DNA of 64,000 bases from Acetivibrio thermocellus ATCC 27405. GTDB lineage: Bacteria; Bacillota; Clostridia; Acetivibrionales; Acetivibrionaceae. The stretch is from NCBI RefSeq assembly GCF_000015865.1, contig NC_009012.1, positions 2,597,081 to 2,661,080 of the forward strand. The letters run 5' to 3'. The notes below the pieces were generated by a model that was given only the letters and a program-made list of their open reading frames with translations, had not been told where the DNA came from and ran no database searches. Both the position numbers and the translations under genes were made by a program. Shown in pieces: positions 40,169 through 49,172 of this stretch. Numbering within the stretch: the stretch's first letter is position 1; every line of letters starts with the position of its first letter.

Positions 40169-40804
40169 GTGTCTTCAGATTTTGATTTCTTAACCGCAAA
40201 ACAAAAAAAGGTATACATGGTTATTGAGTCTTTCATCAAATCCAAAGGTATACCTCCTACCGTAAGGGAAATTGGGGAATTGGTAGGTGAAAAAACCCCC
40301 GGTGCTGTACAGGGAATACTTAACCGTTTGGAGCAAAAAGGAGTAATCAAAAGAGAGGTGGGTATGGCAAGGTCCATACAGCTTGTTAACACCAACTCCC
40401 AATATGCTCCCCATGTATATTTGCCAAAAATTAAAAAAGTAAGTCAGAGAAACGTCAATGACTTGCTTAACATCTACAACATTATTAACTACCTTCCTGT
40501 ACCTTCCAGCCTGTTCCCGGAAGGCAGCGACTGCTTTATAATTGATTGTCCGGACAACAGCCTTTCCGAAAGCGGAATAAAGTACGAAGACGTTCTTGTA
40601 ATAAGCAGAAATTATGAATTAAAAGACGGGGATATCGTTATGATATTGTATGAAAATCACGTACTTTTAAGATACTACACTCATCACGATAATCCCGATC
40701 TGGTTATTTTAAAGGCTGACAGCGATCTTCTGGGAAAAGAAGTGTTTAACAGGAATGAAGTTACAATAATCGGTAAACTTGTTGGTAAATATACTAAGTA
40801 TTGA
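40169..40804 (+). CDS. LexA-like repressor lacking autocleavage residues
   Basis: 211-aa LexA homologue. The N-terminal winged helix (FLTAKQKKVYMVIESFIKSK; GIPPTVREIGELVGEKTPGA; LNRLEQKGVIKRE) is close to LexA. The C-terminal S24 fold is recognisable, but key residues differ. The Ala-Gly cleavage site aligns with Gln-Arg (KKVSQRNV, residues about 93-94). The Ser of GDSM is kept (DNSLSESGI, Ser131), but the catalytic Lys aligns with Leu167 in VLLRYY. It should therefore bind DNA without RecA-stimulated self-cleavage. GTG 40169 is preferred because AAAAGG lies 9 bases upstream; ATG 40160 abuts that site. It is probably not the main SOS repressor. Confidence 0.85.
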   Translation: MSSDFDFLTAKQKKVYMVIESFIKSKGIPPTVREIGELVGEKTPGAVQGILNRLEQKGVIKREVGMARSIQLVNTNSQYAPHVYLPKIKKVSQRNVNDLLNIYNIINYLPVPSSLFPEGSDCFIIDCPDNSLSESGIKYEDVLVISRNYELKDGDIVMILYENHVLLRYYTHHDNPDLVILKADSDLLGKEVFNRNEVTIIGKLVGKYTKY

Positions 40805-40815
40805 AATCCTTGTAT

Positions 40816-40857
40816 AATGTAAAGGGTCTAAATAATATTATTTAGACCCTTTACATT
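40816..40857. terminator. Perfect 42-bp palindrome, bidirectional terminator
   Basis: A 21-base arm starting AATGTAAAGGGTCT (40816-40836) is followed immediately by its exact complement (40837-40857). It lies between the convergent lexA-like and leuB genes. As RNA it gives a stem of about 19 bp with a 4-base loop; tails are AT-rich. Confidence 0.8.
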
Positions 40858-40922
40858 TATATCATACAACTATTATGCATTTTCTATAATTTCCACGCCT
40901 TGATTAATCTTATTTTGAAATC

Positions 40923-42011
40923 TTATTTTAATTTTGAAATTATTAACCTTCCCATTTCCTTTGTTCCGACTATATTCTCACGAGGAGTATCCGGGGAAGC
41001 AATGTCCGCCGTTCTGTATCCCATGCCAAGCACATTTACGACGGCATTTTCAATAGCCCTGAAAGCATCTTCAAGACCGAAGGAGTATTTCATCATCATA
41101 GCTACTGAAAGTATTGTGGCAATGGGATTTGCTTTGTCCTGCCCCGCTATGTCCGGCGCGGAACCATGTATTGGTTCATAAAGCCCCAATGAGCCTTCTC
41201 CAAGACTTGCCGAAGGAAGCATGCCTATTGAGCCGGTAATCATAGACGCCTCGTCGGAGAGAATATCACCGAACATATTTGATGTAACTATAACGTCAAA
41301 CTGCGCAGGATTCCTTACCAGCTGCATGGCGGCATTGTCCACATACATATGATTAAGCTCAACTTCCGGATAGTCTGAAGCAACCCTGTTAACAACTTCC
41401 CTCCAAAGTCTTGAGCTTTCCAGTACATTGGCTTTGTCCACAGATGTGAGTTTCTTATTTCTCTTCATGGCCGTCTCAAACGCCAGCCGTGCAATTCTTT
41501 CAACTTCAAACTCGCTGTACTTTTCTGTGTCAAAAGCGGCCTGACCCATATTCTCCGTCTGCACTCTTCCTCTTTCGCCAAAATACATACCGCCGGTAAG
41601 CTCTCTTACCACCATTATGTCAATGCCGTCTTTTACAATATCGGAGCGCAGTGGCGACGCACCTTTGAGTGCCTGATAGATAACCGCAGGCCTTAAATTT
41701 GCATACAAGCCCAATGCTCCGCGTATTCCAAGAAGACCCGCTTCAGGTCTTTTGTCCCCCGGAAGGTTATCCCATTTCGGTCCGCCTACGGCCCCCAGCA
41801 AAACTGCATCAGAGGACTTGCAGAGTTCCAGTGTCTCTTTTGGGAAGGGCTCGCCGGTGGCATCAATGGCACATCCACCGAGCAGGCCTTCTTTTAATTC
41901 AAAACTGTGATTGTATATCTCACCCACAGCTTCAATTACCTTAACCGCCTGTTCAATAACTTCCGGCCCTATACCGTCACCCGGAAGTACCGCTATTTTA
42001 TACTTTCCCAT
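40923..42011 (-). CDS. leuB: 3-isopropylmalate dehydrogenase
   Basis: 362-aa NAD-dependent oxidative decarboxylase of leucine synthesis. [11 protein letters not shown] opens the protein. [23 protein letters not shown] and the signature [20 protein letters not shown] are diagnostic. ATG 42011 follows GGAGG by 7 bases; upstream in-frame extensions overlap leuD. The gap to the leuD stop is 1 base, so translation is probably coupled. It is the last gene of leuCDB. Confidence 0.97.
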   Translation of the reverse strand: MGKYKIAVLPGDGIGPEVIEQAVKVIEAVGEIYNHSFELKEGLLGGCAIDATGEPFPKETLELCKSSDAVLLGAVGGPKWDNLPGDKRPEAGLLGIRGALGLYANLRPAVIYQALKGASPLRSDIVKDGIDIMVVRELTGGMYFGERGRVQTENMGQAAFDTEKYSEFEVERIARLAFETAMKRNKKLTSVDKANVLESSRLWREVVNRVASDYPEVELNHMYVDNAAMQLVRNPAQFDVIVTSNMFGDILSDEASMITGSIGMLPSASLGEGSLGLYEPIHGSAPDIAGQDKANPIATILSVAMMMKYSFGLEDAFRAIENAVVNVLGMGYRTADIASPDTPRENIVGTKEMGRLIISKLK

Positions 42012-42012
42012 G

Positions 42013-42516
42013 TTATGCCTCCTTGTTTCCAATCTGCTTTTTAATATATCCGATAAGTCCGTCGGAAGCAATTATTTCCTGCATAAATTCAGGGAAAGGC
42101 ACTCCCGTATATTCCTTGTTTTTTGTCACATTCACAATTTTTCCGGTGTCAAAATCAATGCTTACTATATCACCGTCGGATATATCTTTGGCAGCTTCAG
42201 GGCACTCAATAATCGGAAGCCCAATATTTATTGCATTTCTGTAGAAAATTCTTGCAAAGGTTTCGGCAATAACGCAGGATATTCCCGACGCCTTGATGGC
42301 AATAGGGGCATGCTCTCTGGAAGAGCCGCATCCGAAGTTTTTACCTGCAACAATGATATCTCCCTTTTGAACCTTTGACACAAATTCGGTGTCAATGTCT
42401 TCCATACAGTGCTTCGCAAGCTCATTGGGATCTGAAGTATTTAAATACCTTGCCGGTATGATTACGTCCGTATCCACATTGTCACCGTATTTTATTGCTT
42501 TTCCCTGTGCTTTCAT
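42013..42516 (-). CDS. leuD: 3-isopropylmalate dehydratase small subunit
   Basis: 167-aa swivel-domain subunit working with Leu[19 protein letters not shown] and [20 protein letters not shown] are the family hallmarks. ATG 42516 has AAAGGAG nine bases upstream; the longer frame to 42582 would overlap leuC. It is short relative to proteobacterial LeuD, as is normal for the clostridial/archaeal type. Confidence 0.97.
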   Translation of the reverse strand: MKAQGKAIKYGDNVDTDVIIPARYLNTSDPNELAKHCMEDIDTEFVSKVQKGDIIVAGKNFGCGSSREHAPIAIKASGISCVIAETFARIFYRNAINIGLPIIECPEAAKDISDGDIVSIDFDTGKIVNVTKNKEYTGVPFPEFMQEIIASDGLIGYIKKQIGNKEA

Positions 42517-42571
42517 TTTACCACGCTCCTTTACCTCAACATATTCTACTCTCTGCATATATGATTTAAGA

Positions 42572-43831
42572 TTAAAGTTCATCCGGTGAACCTATTCTTC
42601 CCAAAACAGCCGATGCCGCAGCTACAGCCGGACTTGCGAGGTAAATCTCGCTTTCGGGATGTCCCATTCTTCCCACAAAGTTTCTGTTGGTGGTTGCCAC
42701 AGCTCTTTCTCCTTTTGCCAGAATACCCATATGACCTCCAAGACACGGTCCGCAGGTGGGAGTACTTACCGCAGCTCCCGCATCAATAAATATGTCAAAC
42801 AGACCTTCATTCATTGCCTGTTTCCATATCTTCTGAGTTGCAGGGATGATTATACATCTTACGTCCTTGTGCACTTTTCTTCCCTTGAGGACTTCCGCGG
42901 CCACCCTCAAATCCTCAATTCTTCCGTTTGTACATGATCCTATTACAACCTGGTCGATTTTGATATTGCCCACATTGTCAATGGTTCTTGTATTGGACGG
43001 AAGATGCGGGAACGCAACCGTGGGTTTTACCTGTGAAAGGTCAATTTCGTAAGTGGCCACATATTCTGCGTCTTCATCCGCCTTGTATACCTTGTACTGC
43101 CTTGTGGAATGTTCTTTTACATACTCAATTGTCTTTTCGTCAACTTCAAAGATTCCGTTCTTTGCTCCTGCCTCAATGGCCATGTTCGCCATTGCAAACC
43201 TGTCATCCATTGAAAGGTGGGCCACACCGTCTCCCGTGAATTCCATGGAGCGGTACAAAGCTCCGTCCACCCCTATCATTCCAATTATATGAAGGATTAT
43301 GTCCTTGCCGCTCACCCATTTTCCGGGTTTTCCCTTCAATACGAATTTCATGGCCTCGGGCACTTTAAACCATGCTTCTCCGGTTGCCATTCCGGCAGCC
43401 ATGTCGGTACTTCCTATTCCCGTTGAGAAAGCTCCCAAAGCTCCATAAGTACATGTATGCGAGTCGGCACCTATTACCACGTCTCCCGGAACTACAAGGC
43501 CCTTTTCCGGAAGCAGGGCATGCTCAACACCCATTTGTCCGACTTCAAAGAAGTTTACTATTCCCATTTCCCTTGCAAATTCTCTGATAAACTTGACCTG
43601 CTCCGCGGACTTGATGTCTTTGTTGGGTGTAAAATGGTCAGGAACAATTGCTATTTTATTTACATCGAACACCTTGTTCACGCCAATTTTTCTAAATTCC
43701 TTCACAGCCACAGGTGTTGTTATATCATTTCCCAAAACCATGTCAAGTTTTGCTTTTATGAGCTGACCCGGTGAAACCTTGTCAAGACCTGCGTGATCTG
43801 CAAGTATTTTCTGTGTCATAGTCATTCCCAT
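42572..43831 (-). CDS. leuC: 3-isopropylmalate dehydratase large subunit
   Basis: 419-aa aconitase-family subunit with a 4Fe-4S cluster. The cluster cysteines lie in [12 protein letters not shown] and [11 protein letters not shown], the first in [14 protein letters not shown] 43831 follows AAAGGAGG. First gene of leuCDB. Length matches the clostridial form, which lacks proteobacterial insertions. The 130-base leader is too short for a T-box. Confidence 0.97.
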   Translation of the reverse strand: MGMTMTQKILADHAGLDKVSPGQLIKAKLDMVLGNDITTPVAVKEFRKIGVNKVFDVNKIAIVPDHFTPNKDIKSAEQVKFIREFAREMGIVNFFEVGQMGVEHALLPEKGLVVPGDVVIGADSHTCTYGALGAFSTGIGSTDMAAGMATGEAWFKVPEAMKFVLKGKPGKWVSGKDIILHIIGMIGVDGALYRSMEFTGDGVAHLSMDDRFAMANMAIEAGAKNGIFEVDEKTIEYVKEHSTRQYKVYKADEDAEYVATYEIDLSQVKPTVAFPHLPSNTRTIDNVGNIKIDQVVIGSCTNGRIEDLRVAAEVLKGRKVHKDVRCIIIPATQKIWKQAMNEGLFDIFIDAGAAVSTPTCGPCLGGHMGILAKGERAVATTNRNFVGRMGHPESEIYLASPAVAAASAVLGRIGSPDEL

Positions 43832-43959
43832 AATCCACTACCTCCTTTAAAATATGATAAAGCTTTCATGCCCTCTTATCCCTTTCATATTTAATACTAA
43901 TTATAAATTATGCCAATTTCATTTTCTTCTCGTTATTTATCCTAATTTAAGAGCCATTT

Positions 43960-44868
43960 TTAATGTTTTTTGACTTGTACATTCTTTCTGTACTGAAGAG
44001 GTGTAAGCTTTACATACTTTTTGAAAATATCATTGAATCTTTGCTGGTTGGAAAATCCGACACTTAGGGCAATGTCGCTTATCCTGTTGTCGGTATCCTT
44101 AAGAAGTTCCTTTGCCCTTTCCACTCTTATTTTTAAAAGATAATTTATCGGACTTATTCCCATTTCTTCCTTAAATGCCCGAGTAAAGTAACTTGTGCTC
44201 AGAAAAACATACCGGGCTATATCCTTTAAGGAAATATCCCTCTCATAATTGTTGTTTATATAGTTTACAGAAGCCTGTATAAGCTCCTTTATCTTCGGGC
44301 TTTTGTTTTTTATGCTGTTCTCCCATTCCATCTTCAAAGCACGGGAAATAAGCACAAACAGCTCCATGACCAAAAGATAGTTTAAAAACTCGCTTCCTAT
44401 GTCAGGATTCTCCCTTTCTTTGAGTATCCTGTTTAAAAGCACTATAATATCGTTCTTTTGGCTGACTTTCAGGGTTATAAAAGGTCCTGTTTCCTTCCCG
44501 CTTACAAAGTCCAAAAAGTTTTCAAGGGACACATCGGAATACTGGCCGTCAAACCGGTTTACAAATTTAAAGCTCAGGACTATAAACTCGCATCCGGACT
44601 CGGACTTTACAATAAATTTATGGGGCTGATTGGGCTTTATTATAATAATGTCATTAGGGCCTATCTCCGCAGGATAACCTGCTATCTCAAAAACAGCCTT
44701 GCCCCTTTTTATATACACCATCTCGAAACATTCATGCTTGTTCGGTTCCATATGCCAGCTGGTATCATGAAACCTCTCAATGGTTTTCACTATAACCGGA
44801 ATAAAAGTTGATGAACTGAGAAAACTTTCCCATGCCTTCGGAAGAATATTATTATTACTATTATCCAA
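43960..44868 (-). CDS. AraC-family transcriptional regulator
   Basis: About 302 aa. The N-terminal half is a cupin-type sensor (HECFEMVYIKRGKAVFEIAG; KPNQPHKF). The C-terminal 100 residues hold two helix-turn-helix motifs (ISLKDIARYVFLSTSYFTRA and RISDIALSVGFSNQQRFN), as in AraC regulators of sugar genes. TTG 44868 is chosen, 8 bases after GGGGGG; a GTG at 44877 is inside that site. It lies upstream of leuC by strand but separated by 128 bases; nothing ties it to leucine genes. The ligand is unknown, and a sugar is likely from the family. Confidence 0.85.
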   Translation of the reverse strand: MDNSNNNILPKAWESFLSSSTFIPVIVKTIERFHDTSWHMEPNKHECFEMVYIKRGKAVFEIAGYPAEIGPNDIIIIKPNQPHKFIVKSESGCEFIVLSFKFVNRFDGQYSDVSLENFLDFVSGKETGPFITLKVSQKNDIIVLLNRILKERENPDIGSEFLNYLLVMELFVLISRALKMEWENSIKNKSPKIKELIQASVNYINNNYERDISLKDIARYVFLSTSYFTRAFKEEMGISPINYLLKIRVERAKELLKDTDNRISDIALSVGFSNQQRFNDIFKKYVKLTPLQYRKNVQVKKH

Positions 44869-44915
44869 TTTTCCCACCCCCCATTAACCTTTACCATCCG
44901 GGCACTAACAGCATC

Positions 44916-45533
44916 CTACCTGGTTTTTTTGTCAAGTCCGGACATCCTGTGAATCCGAAACAAATTAAAAAACCTTGTCCCATCATGGTTTGACGTACCT
45001 GTCCTGAAAATACCCTGATTGACCTTTCTGGCATCTTCAATTGAATAAAAGGCTTTTGAATTGCACTCTTCTATTATTCGGACCACTTCCTGCAATTCCT
45101 TGCGCTTTATAATTGTATAAATTATCTTCACATCTCCATTTTTACCCTTGGCATCCACAACCGTAACACCAAATCCGGACTTTGAAAGTCTTTCTTTAAG
45201 CTCACATTCGTTTTTGTCCACGATAACTCTTATAACAAGGGTTCCTATGGCAAGCTTTTCTTCAATAATTATCCCCACAAAAGTTCCCGTGGCAAAGCCC
45301 GCCGCATAGGCAAAATAACATACAAAATTATTGAGATTCTGCATAATCTGACTTATTGCCATAATCCATACCAGTACTTCGAAGAAGCCCAAAACCGGAG
45401 CCAAATATTTCTTTCCTCTTGAGACAAATATAATTCTGATTGTTCCTATTGTAACGTCGATAATTCTGGAAAAGAATATAAGCAGCGGAAGGATAAGCCA
45501 ATTAAACAGTCCCGAATTTACTATGCCCTCCAT
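44916..45533 (-). CDS. UPF0316 family membrane protein (DUF5698-DUF2179)
   Basis: 205 aa. Three N-terminal membrane helices (about 10-30, 40-60, 65-90) include FFSRIIDVTIGTIRIIFVSR. They are followed by a DUF2179 cytoplasmic domain (about 105-165; GFGVTVVDAKGKNGDVKIIY) found in YitT- and YebE-type proteins. The role is not established; DUF2179 domains may bind nucleotides. The ribosome binding site GAGAGG is rather far (12-13 bases) from the ATG. Confidence 0.85.
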   Translation of the reverse strand: MEGIVNSGLFNWLILPLLIFFSRIIDVTIGTIRIIFVSRGKKYLAPVLGFFEVLVWIMAISQIMQNLNNFVCYFAYAAGFATGTFVGIIIEEKLAIGTLVIRVIVDKNECELKERLSKSGFGVTVVDAKGKNGDVKIIYTIIKRKELQEVVRIIEECNSKAFYSIEDARKVNQGIFRTGTSNHDGTRFFNLFRIHRMSGLDKKTR

Positions 45534-45901
45534 ATTGATTGAATCATCCTCTCAACTCCGTGTCACATATAATTCTATCTTATACGCGTCGCAATGGTCA
45601 ACATTCTATTACTTCCAGAGAAAATCCCGGAATATAACTTCCATTGAAAAATCATTCCTTTCTATTCCAAATTCAAAAATAAATTTGTTTTTTTCATATT
45701 TAATTTGTATAATAAAAGTAAACAAATATACAAATTAATACAGCAGAAAACCGATACCATATGCAGCACATATTTGCAATGCTCACAGCTTATGGTTCCA
45801 ATATGCGTATGATTTGATTCATCCTTTCAGTCAGAAAATATCTTTCCGGTTATTTTAAGCCCTTAAATTGAAAAGTAAGTCAATTTTTTGGGGGAAAGTC
45901 C
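45534..45901. other. Divergent intergenic region before the alpha/beta hydrolase
   Basis: About 370 bases with no gene. It contains a good promoter for the plus strand (45685-45713), leaving a leader of roughly 180 bases in which I see no clear riboswitch. Confidence 0.6.
45685..45713 (+). promoter_or_regulatory. Sigma-A promoter for the alpha/beta hydrolase gene
   Basis: TTGTTT (45685-45690), exactly 17 bases, then TATAAT (45708-45713) preceded by TTTG. A perfect -10. Confidence 0.65.
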
Positions 45902-46843
45902 ATGAGAATTACTGTTTTGACCTATTCACGCCAAAAAAGTCATATAATAAGAAAAATCATATTGTTTATTGTTTTGCTCGCGTTGATTTTTTCTGTTGTG
46001 GTTTCGGCTGTGTCGGTTATTGCGGGATGGAAACTGATTCATCCTAAAAGATTGAATATTTTGGACTTTTCCGCCAATATCGTACCTTCTTATACTGATG
46101 TTTCTTTCAAAGACATAAACGATGAGTTTGAATTAAAAGGATGGTACTTTAATGTAACCGGAAGCAGCAAGACAGTAATCCTCGCCCATGGATACGGAAA
46201 AAACAGGCTGAATTTTGGCGAGAACACCATACATCTCATAAAGAGCCTTCTTGACAAAGGATACAACGTACTTGCCTTTGATTTCAGAAACTCCGGAGAA
46301 TCCGAGGGAAATAAAACTACTTTCGGAGTTTGTGAAAAGAATGATTTGCTTGGTGCAATTCAATACGTTAAAAACAAAGGTTCGGAGAAAATAGTTCTCA
46401 TGGGTTTCTCAACAGGAGCATCGGCATGTATTCTCGCAGCTGCCGAAAGCGACGATGTTGACGCAGTAATAGCAGAAAGCCCATACTCTGACCTTAACAC
46501 TTATTTTGAACAAAACGTAAACAATTTAACCAACTTTCCGGCAATACCGTTTAACAAAACAATAACATTTGCAACATTTTTTCTGGCAGATATCAAGCCC
46601 GACGAAGCCAGCCCTGTAAAAGCCGTACAGGCTGTTTCTCCGCGCCCTGTGCTTCTAATCCACAGCAAGGATGACACCAAAGTGCCGGTTGAAAACAGCC
46701 GCCTGATATACAAGGCATCCAATCCTTACACCACCACGTTTTGGGAAACAAGCGGTGCAGATCATGAGGAAATTTATCAGGCAAATCCCGAAGAATACGT
46801 AAAAAAGGTAACGGACTTTCTTGAAAAACTGTCACAGACTTAA
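45902..46843 (+). CDS. Membrane-anchored alpha/beta hydrolase
   Basis: 313 aa. An N-terminal hydrophobic helix (about 18-45) anchors or exports the protein. The hydrolase fold follows with HGYGKNRLNF, DFRNSGESEG, nucleophile Ser in GFSTGAS, Asp in HSKDDTKVP and His in GADHEEIY. It resembles YfhR/BEM46-type serine hydrolases; the substrate is unknown. The ribosome binding site GGGGGAAAG is good. Its last four bases overlap the convergent corA end. Confidence 0.85.
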   Translation: MRITVLTYSRQKSHIIRKIILFIVLLALIFSVVVSAVSVIAGWKLIHPKRLNILDFSANIVPSYTDVSFKDINDEFELKGWYFNVTGSSKTVILAHGYGKNRLNFGENTIHLIKSLLDKGYNVLAFDFRNSGESEGNKTTFGVCEKNDLLGAIQYVKNKGSEKIVLMGFSTGASACILAAAESDDVDAVIAESPYSDLNTYFEQNVNNLTNFPAIPFNKTITFATFFLADIKPDEASPVKAVQAVSPRPVLLIHSKDDTKVPVENSRLIYKASNPYTTTFWETSGADHEEIYQANPEEYVKKVTDFLEKLSQT

Positions 46844-47787
46844 AACATGTCTTTTTTGTAAAGGAATATTCCCGCGGCAACGGAAATAACCGCAGAAATC
46901 CCAAGTATCCCCCAAAAGGCATAGGGATTATTGGTATCAAGGCCAAAAGGCATTTGTACGTTCATACCGAAGAAACTGGCTATCATGGTGGGTATGGCCA
47001 TTATTATGGTTATAGAAGTCAAAACCTTCATCACAACATTCAGGTTGTTTGATATTATTGAGGCAAAAGTATCCATTGTTCCGCTCAGAATAGAGCTGTA
47101 AATGTTGGCCATTTCAATAGCCTGCTTGTTCTCTATGATTACATCTTCAAGAAGGTCCTGGTCTTCTTCATAAAGTTTTATATATTTGCCTTTTAAAAGT
47201 TTTTCCATAACTATCTCATTTGATTTTAAAGATGTAGTGAAAAACACAAGGCTTTTTTCCAATTCAAGCAGTTTAAAAAGCTCCTTGTTTTGAAGAGACT
47301 TGTGCAGGGAAGTCTCCGCCTCATACGATTTTTTGTCAATATGCCTCAGGTACTTTAAGAAGTCTTTTGCAATCAAATACAAAATTTGCAGGGTAAATCT
47401 TGTCTTTTTAAAAGTAAAATAATCTTTTACTTTTTTGTCCTTGAAGTATTGAATCAAAAAAGTTTCCTTGCTGCATATGGTAATAAAATAATCTTCCAAT
47501 ATGATAATACCCAAAGGTATGGTCTCATACTTTATATCTCTGTCTTCCTCATATACATACGGAACGTCAACAATTACCAGGGTCTGGTTGTCCTCAACAT
47601 CTATTCTTGGTTTTTCCTCTTCATCAAGAGGGTCCCTTAAAAAATTGGAGGATACGTTAAGACTGGTTTCAACGAAATTCAATTCCTGCTCTGTGGGAGA
47701 AACAATATTTATCCAGCACCCTTTCTCAAAGCTGTCAATTTTAACGGGAAACAAGTCTGTATCATAGGATTTGTATATTTCAATCAT
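46840..47787 (-). CDS. corA: CorA-family Mg2+ transporter
   Basis: 315-aa divalent cation channel, expected to act as a pentamer. A long cytoplasmic N-terminal domain precedes two C-terminal membrane helices. The signature GMN lies at the end of the first (ASFFGMNVQMPF), and a basic/aromatic end (FLYKKDMF) closes the protein. It is preceded by an M-box Mg2+ riboswitch and terminator, so expression should fall when Mg2+ is high. That supports Mg2+ rather than cobalt or nickel as the substrate. Confidence 0.95.
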   Translation of the reverse strand: MIEIYKSYDTDLFPVKIDSFEKGCWINIVSPTEQELNFVETSLNVSSNFLRDPLDEEEKPRIDVEDNQTLVIVDVPYVYEEDRDIKYETIPLGIIILEDYFITICSKETFLIQYFKDKKVKDYFTFKKTRFTLQILYLIAKDFLKYLRHIDKKSYEAETSLHKSLQNKELFKLLELEKSLVFFTTSLKSNEIVMEKLLKGKYIKLYEEDQDLLEDVIIENKQAIEMANIYSSILSGTMDTFASIISNNLNVVMKVLTSITIIMAIPTMIASFFGMNVQMPFGLDTNNPYAFWGILGISAVISVAAGIFLYKKDMF

Positions 47788-47859
47788 CGTAAATCATCCC
47801 TTTCACTCCCCTGTAAAGGCATAAAATAGAATTTTTTATATTTTCTGCAATATACCCAA

Positions 47860-47887
47860 ATAAAAAACTTCCATACGAGTGGAAGTT
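47860..47887 (-). terminator. Riboswitch-controlled terminator of corA
   Basis: AACTTCCA/TGGAAGTT (8 bp, 6-base loop; 47866-47873 and 47880-47887) followed on the minus strand by a TTTTTT run. It sits between the M-box and the corA ATG and is the expected expression platform. Confidence 0.85.
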
Positions 47888-47914
47888 ATAAAGCCCATTA
47901 AAATACAATCTTAT

Positions 47915-48071
47915 TATATCTTTCCCTCGTTGAGCTTTGGCACTATACAGCTTAGGCTGCAACACCAGCTGCATTAAGCAAAACCTTAATCCGGTAGTGC
48001 CTGTTTACCCATTGGCGTCTTTCGACGTTTCCGGGCAGCAGCGTCTTTCTGTATAGGAGCCTCACCTAACA
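47915..48071 (-). promoter_or_regulatory. M-box (ykoK) magnesium riboswitch
   Basis: Minus-strand leader with the M-box conserved segments in order: TTAGGTGAGGCTCCTATA, GACGCTGCTGCCCG, AACGTCGAAAGACGCCAATG, GGGTAAACAG, TTAATGCAGCTGG, and the closing TATAGTGCCAAAGCTC. This is the Mg2+-sensing aptamer of B. subtilis mgtE (ykoK). Here it controls corA. High Mg2+ should favour the downstream terminator. Confidence 0.95.
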
Positions 48072-48093
48072 AAAATATTCAATTGCCAATATT

Positions 48094-48123
48094 ATTATAT
48101 TCAATAAAAGATGCTAATGTCAA
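48094..48123 (-). promoter_or_regulatory. Sigma-A promoter of the M-box/corA transcript
   Basis: On the minus strand, TTGACA (48123-48118), 18 bases, TATAAT (48099-48094). Transcription would start near 48087, just before the aptamer. Confidence 0.8.
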
Positions 48124-48170
48124 CCGTCAACATAATTTAACTGAACAAATAACGGAACAAACAACAAAGC

Positions 48171-48197
48171 AAAATAAAAACCCCGGAAAATCCGAGG
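48171..48197 (-). terminator. Terminator at the end of the flagellar/glycan operon
   Basis: CCTCGG/CCGGGG (one G-U) stem with a 5-base loop (48181-48197), followed on the minus strand by TTTTTATTTT. It lies 8 bases past the flgN stop. Confidence 0.85.
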
Positions 48198-48204
48198 TCC
48201 AAAA

Positions 48205-48693
48205 CTATTTCTTTTGGTCGATAAAATATGAAGGCGGACTTAACGAAGCAGCCGGGCTATAAGCGGAGCTTACTTTCCTTCCTTCTCTTATTTCCCTGAT
48301 TTTAGCTCCAAGAAAGCTCAAAAGGCTGTTTGCCTTTTCTTTGTTGCTCCTTTCGACTTCGCTTATTTCTTTTAAAAGCCCCATTATCTTTGAAACCAGG
48401 CTTTGCAGTTCTTTTACTCCTTTTATGCCCAATGTCCCTGCTTCATCCAGGCTTTTTACACCAAGCTTTTGCTTCAGCGCCGTAAAACACGCATTGAATT
48501 CTTCGTCCAAACCGTTGATTTCATCAATTTTACTCTGCTTTTGGTCAATAAGACTTTGAAGCCCGTCCATGCCTTCTTCGCTTATCGCCTCAGTCTGAGC
48601 CCTCGTCAACGAAAGAATGCTTTTGAGACAATCCATCTTTTTTTTAGATATTTCGACAAGTCTTTGGATATAACCTTCCGGGGTACCGTTCAT
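48205..48693 (-). CDS. flgN: FlgN-like flagellar chaperone
   Basis: 162-aa, almost wholly helical and charged protein of the FlgN family, which keeps hook-filament junction proteins unfolded for export. Typical heptad pattern: LIDQKQSKIDEINGLDEEF and EVERSNKEKANSLLSFLGAK. ATG 48693 follows TAGGAGG; the longer frame to 48747 overlaps fliS. Position after fliS supports the call; sequence alone is weak. Confidence 0.75.
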   Translation of the reverse strand: MNGTPEGYIQRLVEISKKKMDCLKSILSLTRAQTEAISEEGMDGLQSLIDQKQSKIDEINGLDEEFNACFTALKQKLGVKSLDEAGTLGIKGVKELQSLVSKIMGLLKEISEVERSNKEKANSLLSFLGAKIREIREGRKVSSAYSPAASLSPPSYFIDQKK

Positions 48694-48703
48694 TAAAATC
48701 CTC

Positions 48704-49108
48704 CTATTTAGCCACTTGAGCCGTTCTTGAATTTTGCTGTTTTGCAATTTTCATTGCCTGTTCCCATGTGTCCCGAAGTTCCTTTGCGAAGCCCAGAACT
48801 TCTTCAACGATTGCGCCGTCTTTCTTTATATTTGCATCCACAAGTCTTCTGTACATATAGTCATACAAAAGATCCAGTTGATGCGCAATATCATATTTCA
48901 TATCCAGTGTACACCGAAATTCTGAAATAATATCCTGAGCCCGTATAATGCTTTTGTTTGCCTTTTCAATGTTTTTATCATTTAATGCCATTTGAGCTTG
49001 CATCAAAAACTTTACAAGGCCGTTGTACAACATTAATGTCAATTCTTCAGGAGAGGCGGTATACACCGAATTCTCCTTGTACTGGTCATATGCATTTTTT
49101 AATGCCAT
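48704..49108 (-). CDS. fliS: Flagellar export chaperone FliS
   Basis: 134-aa helical chaperone that binds the C-terminus of flagellin before export. AYDQYKENSVYTASPEELTL near the N-terminus and the DLLYDYMYRRLVDAN helix are diagnostic. GGAGG precedes the ATG. It lies between fliD and flgN. Confidence 0.95.
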   Translation of the reverse strand: MALKNAYDQYKENSVYTASPEELTLMLYNGLVKFLMQAQMALNDKNIEKANKSIIRAQDIISEFRCTLDMKYDIAHQLDLLYDYMYRRLVDANIKKDGAIVEEVLGFAKELRDTWEQAMKIAKQQNSRTAQVAK

Positions 49109-49172
49109 TAAGATCCCTCCAAAGGTTTATAAGTTATAGCTCTGAATTTGCTTTCATTCAAACGGCTCCGCT

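Noticed and set aside
43832-43959. T-box leader for leuCDB
   Set aside because: Only 128 bases to the next gene, no T-box sequence and no specifier stem.
47780-47974. Small open frame on the minus strand upstream of corA
   Set aside because: It is the translated M-box aptamer and terminator, which explain the conservation as RNA.
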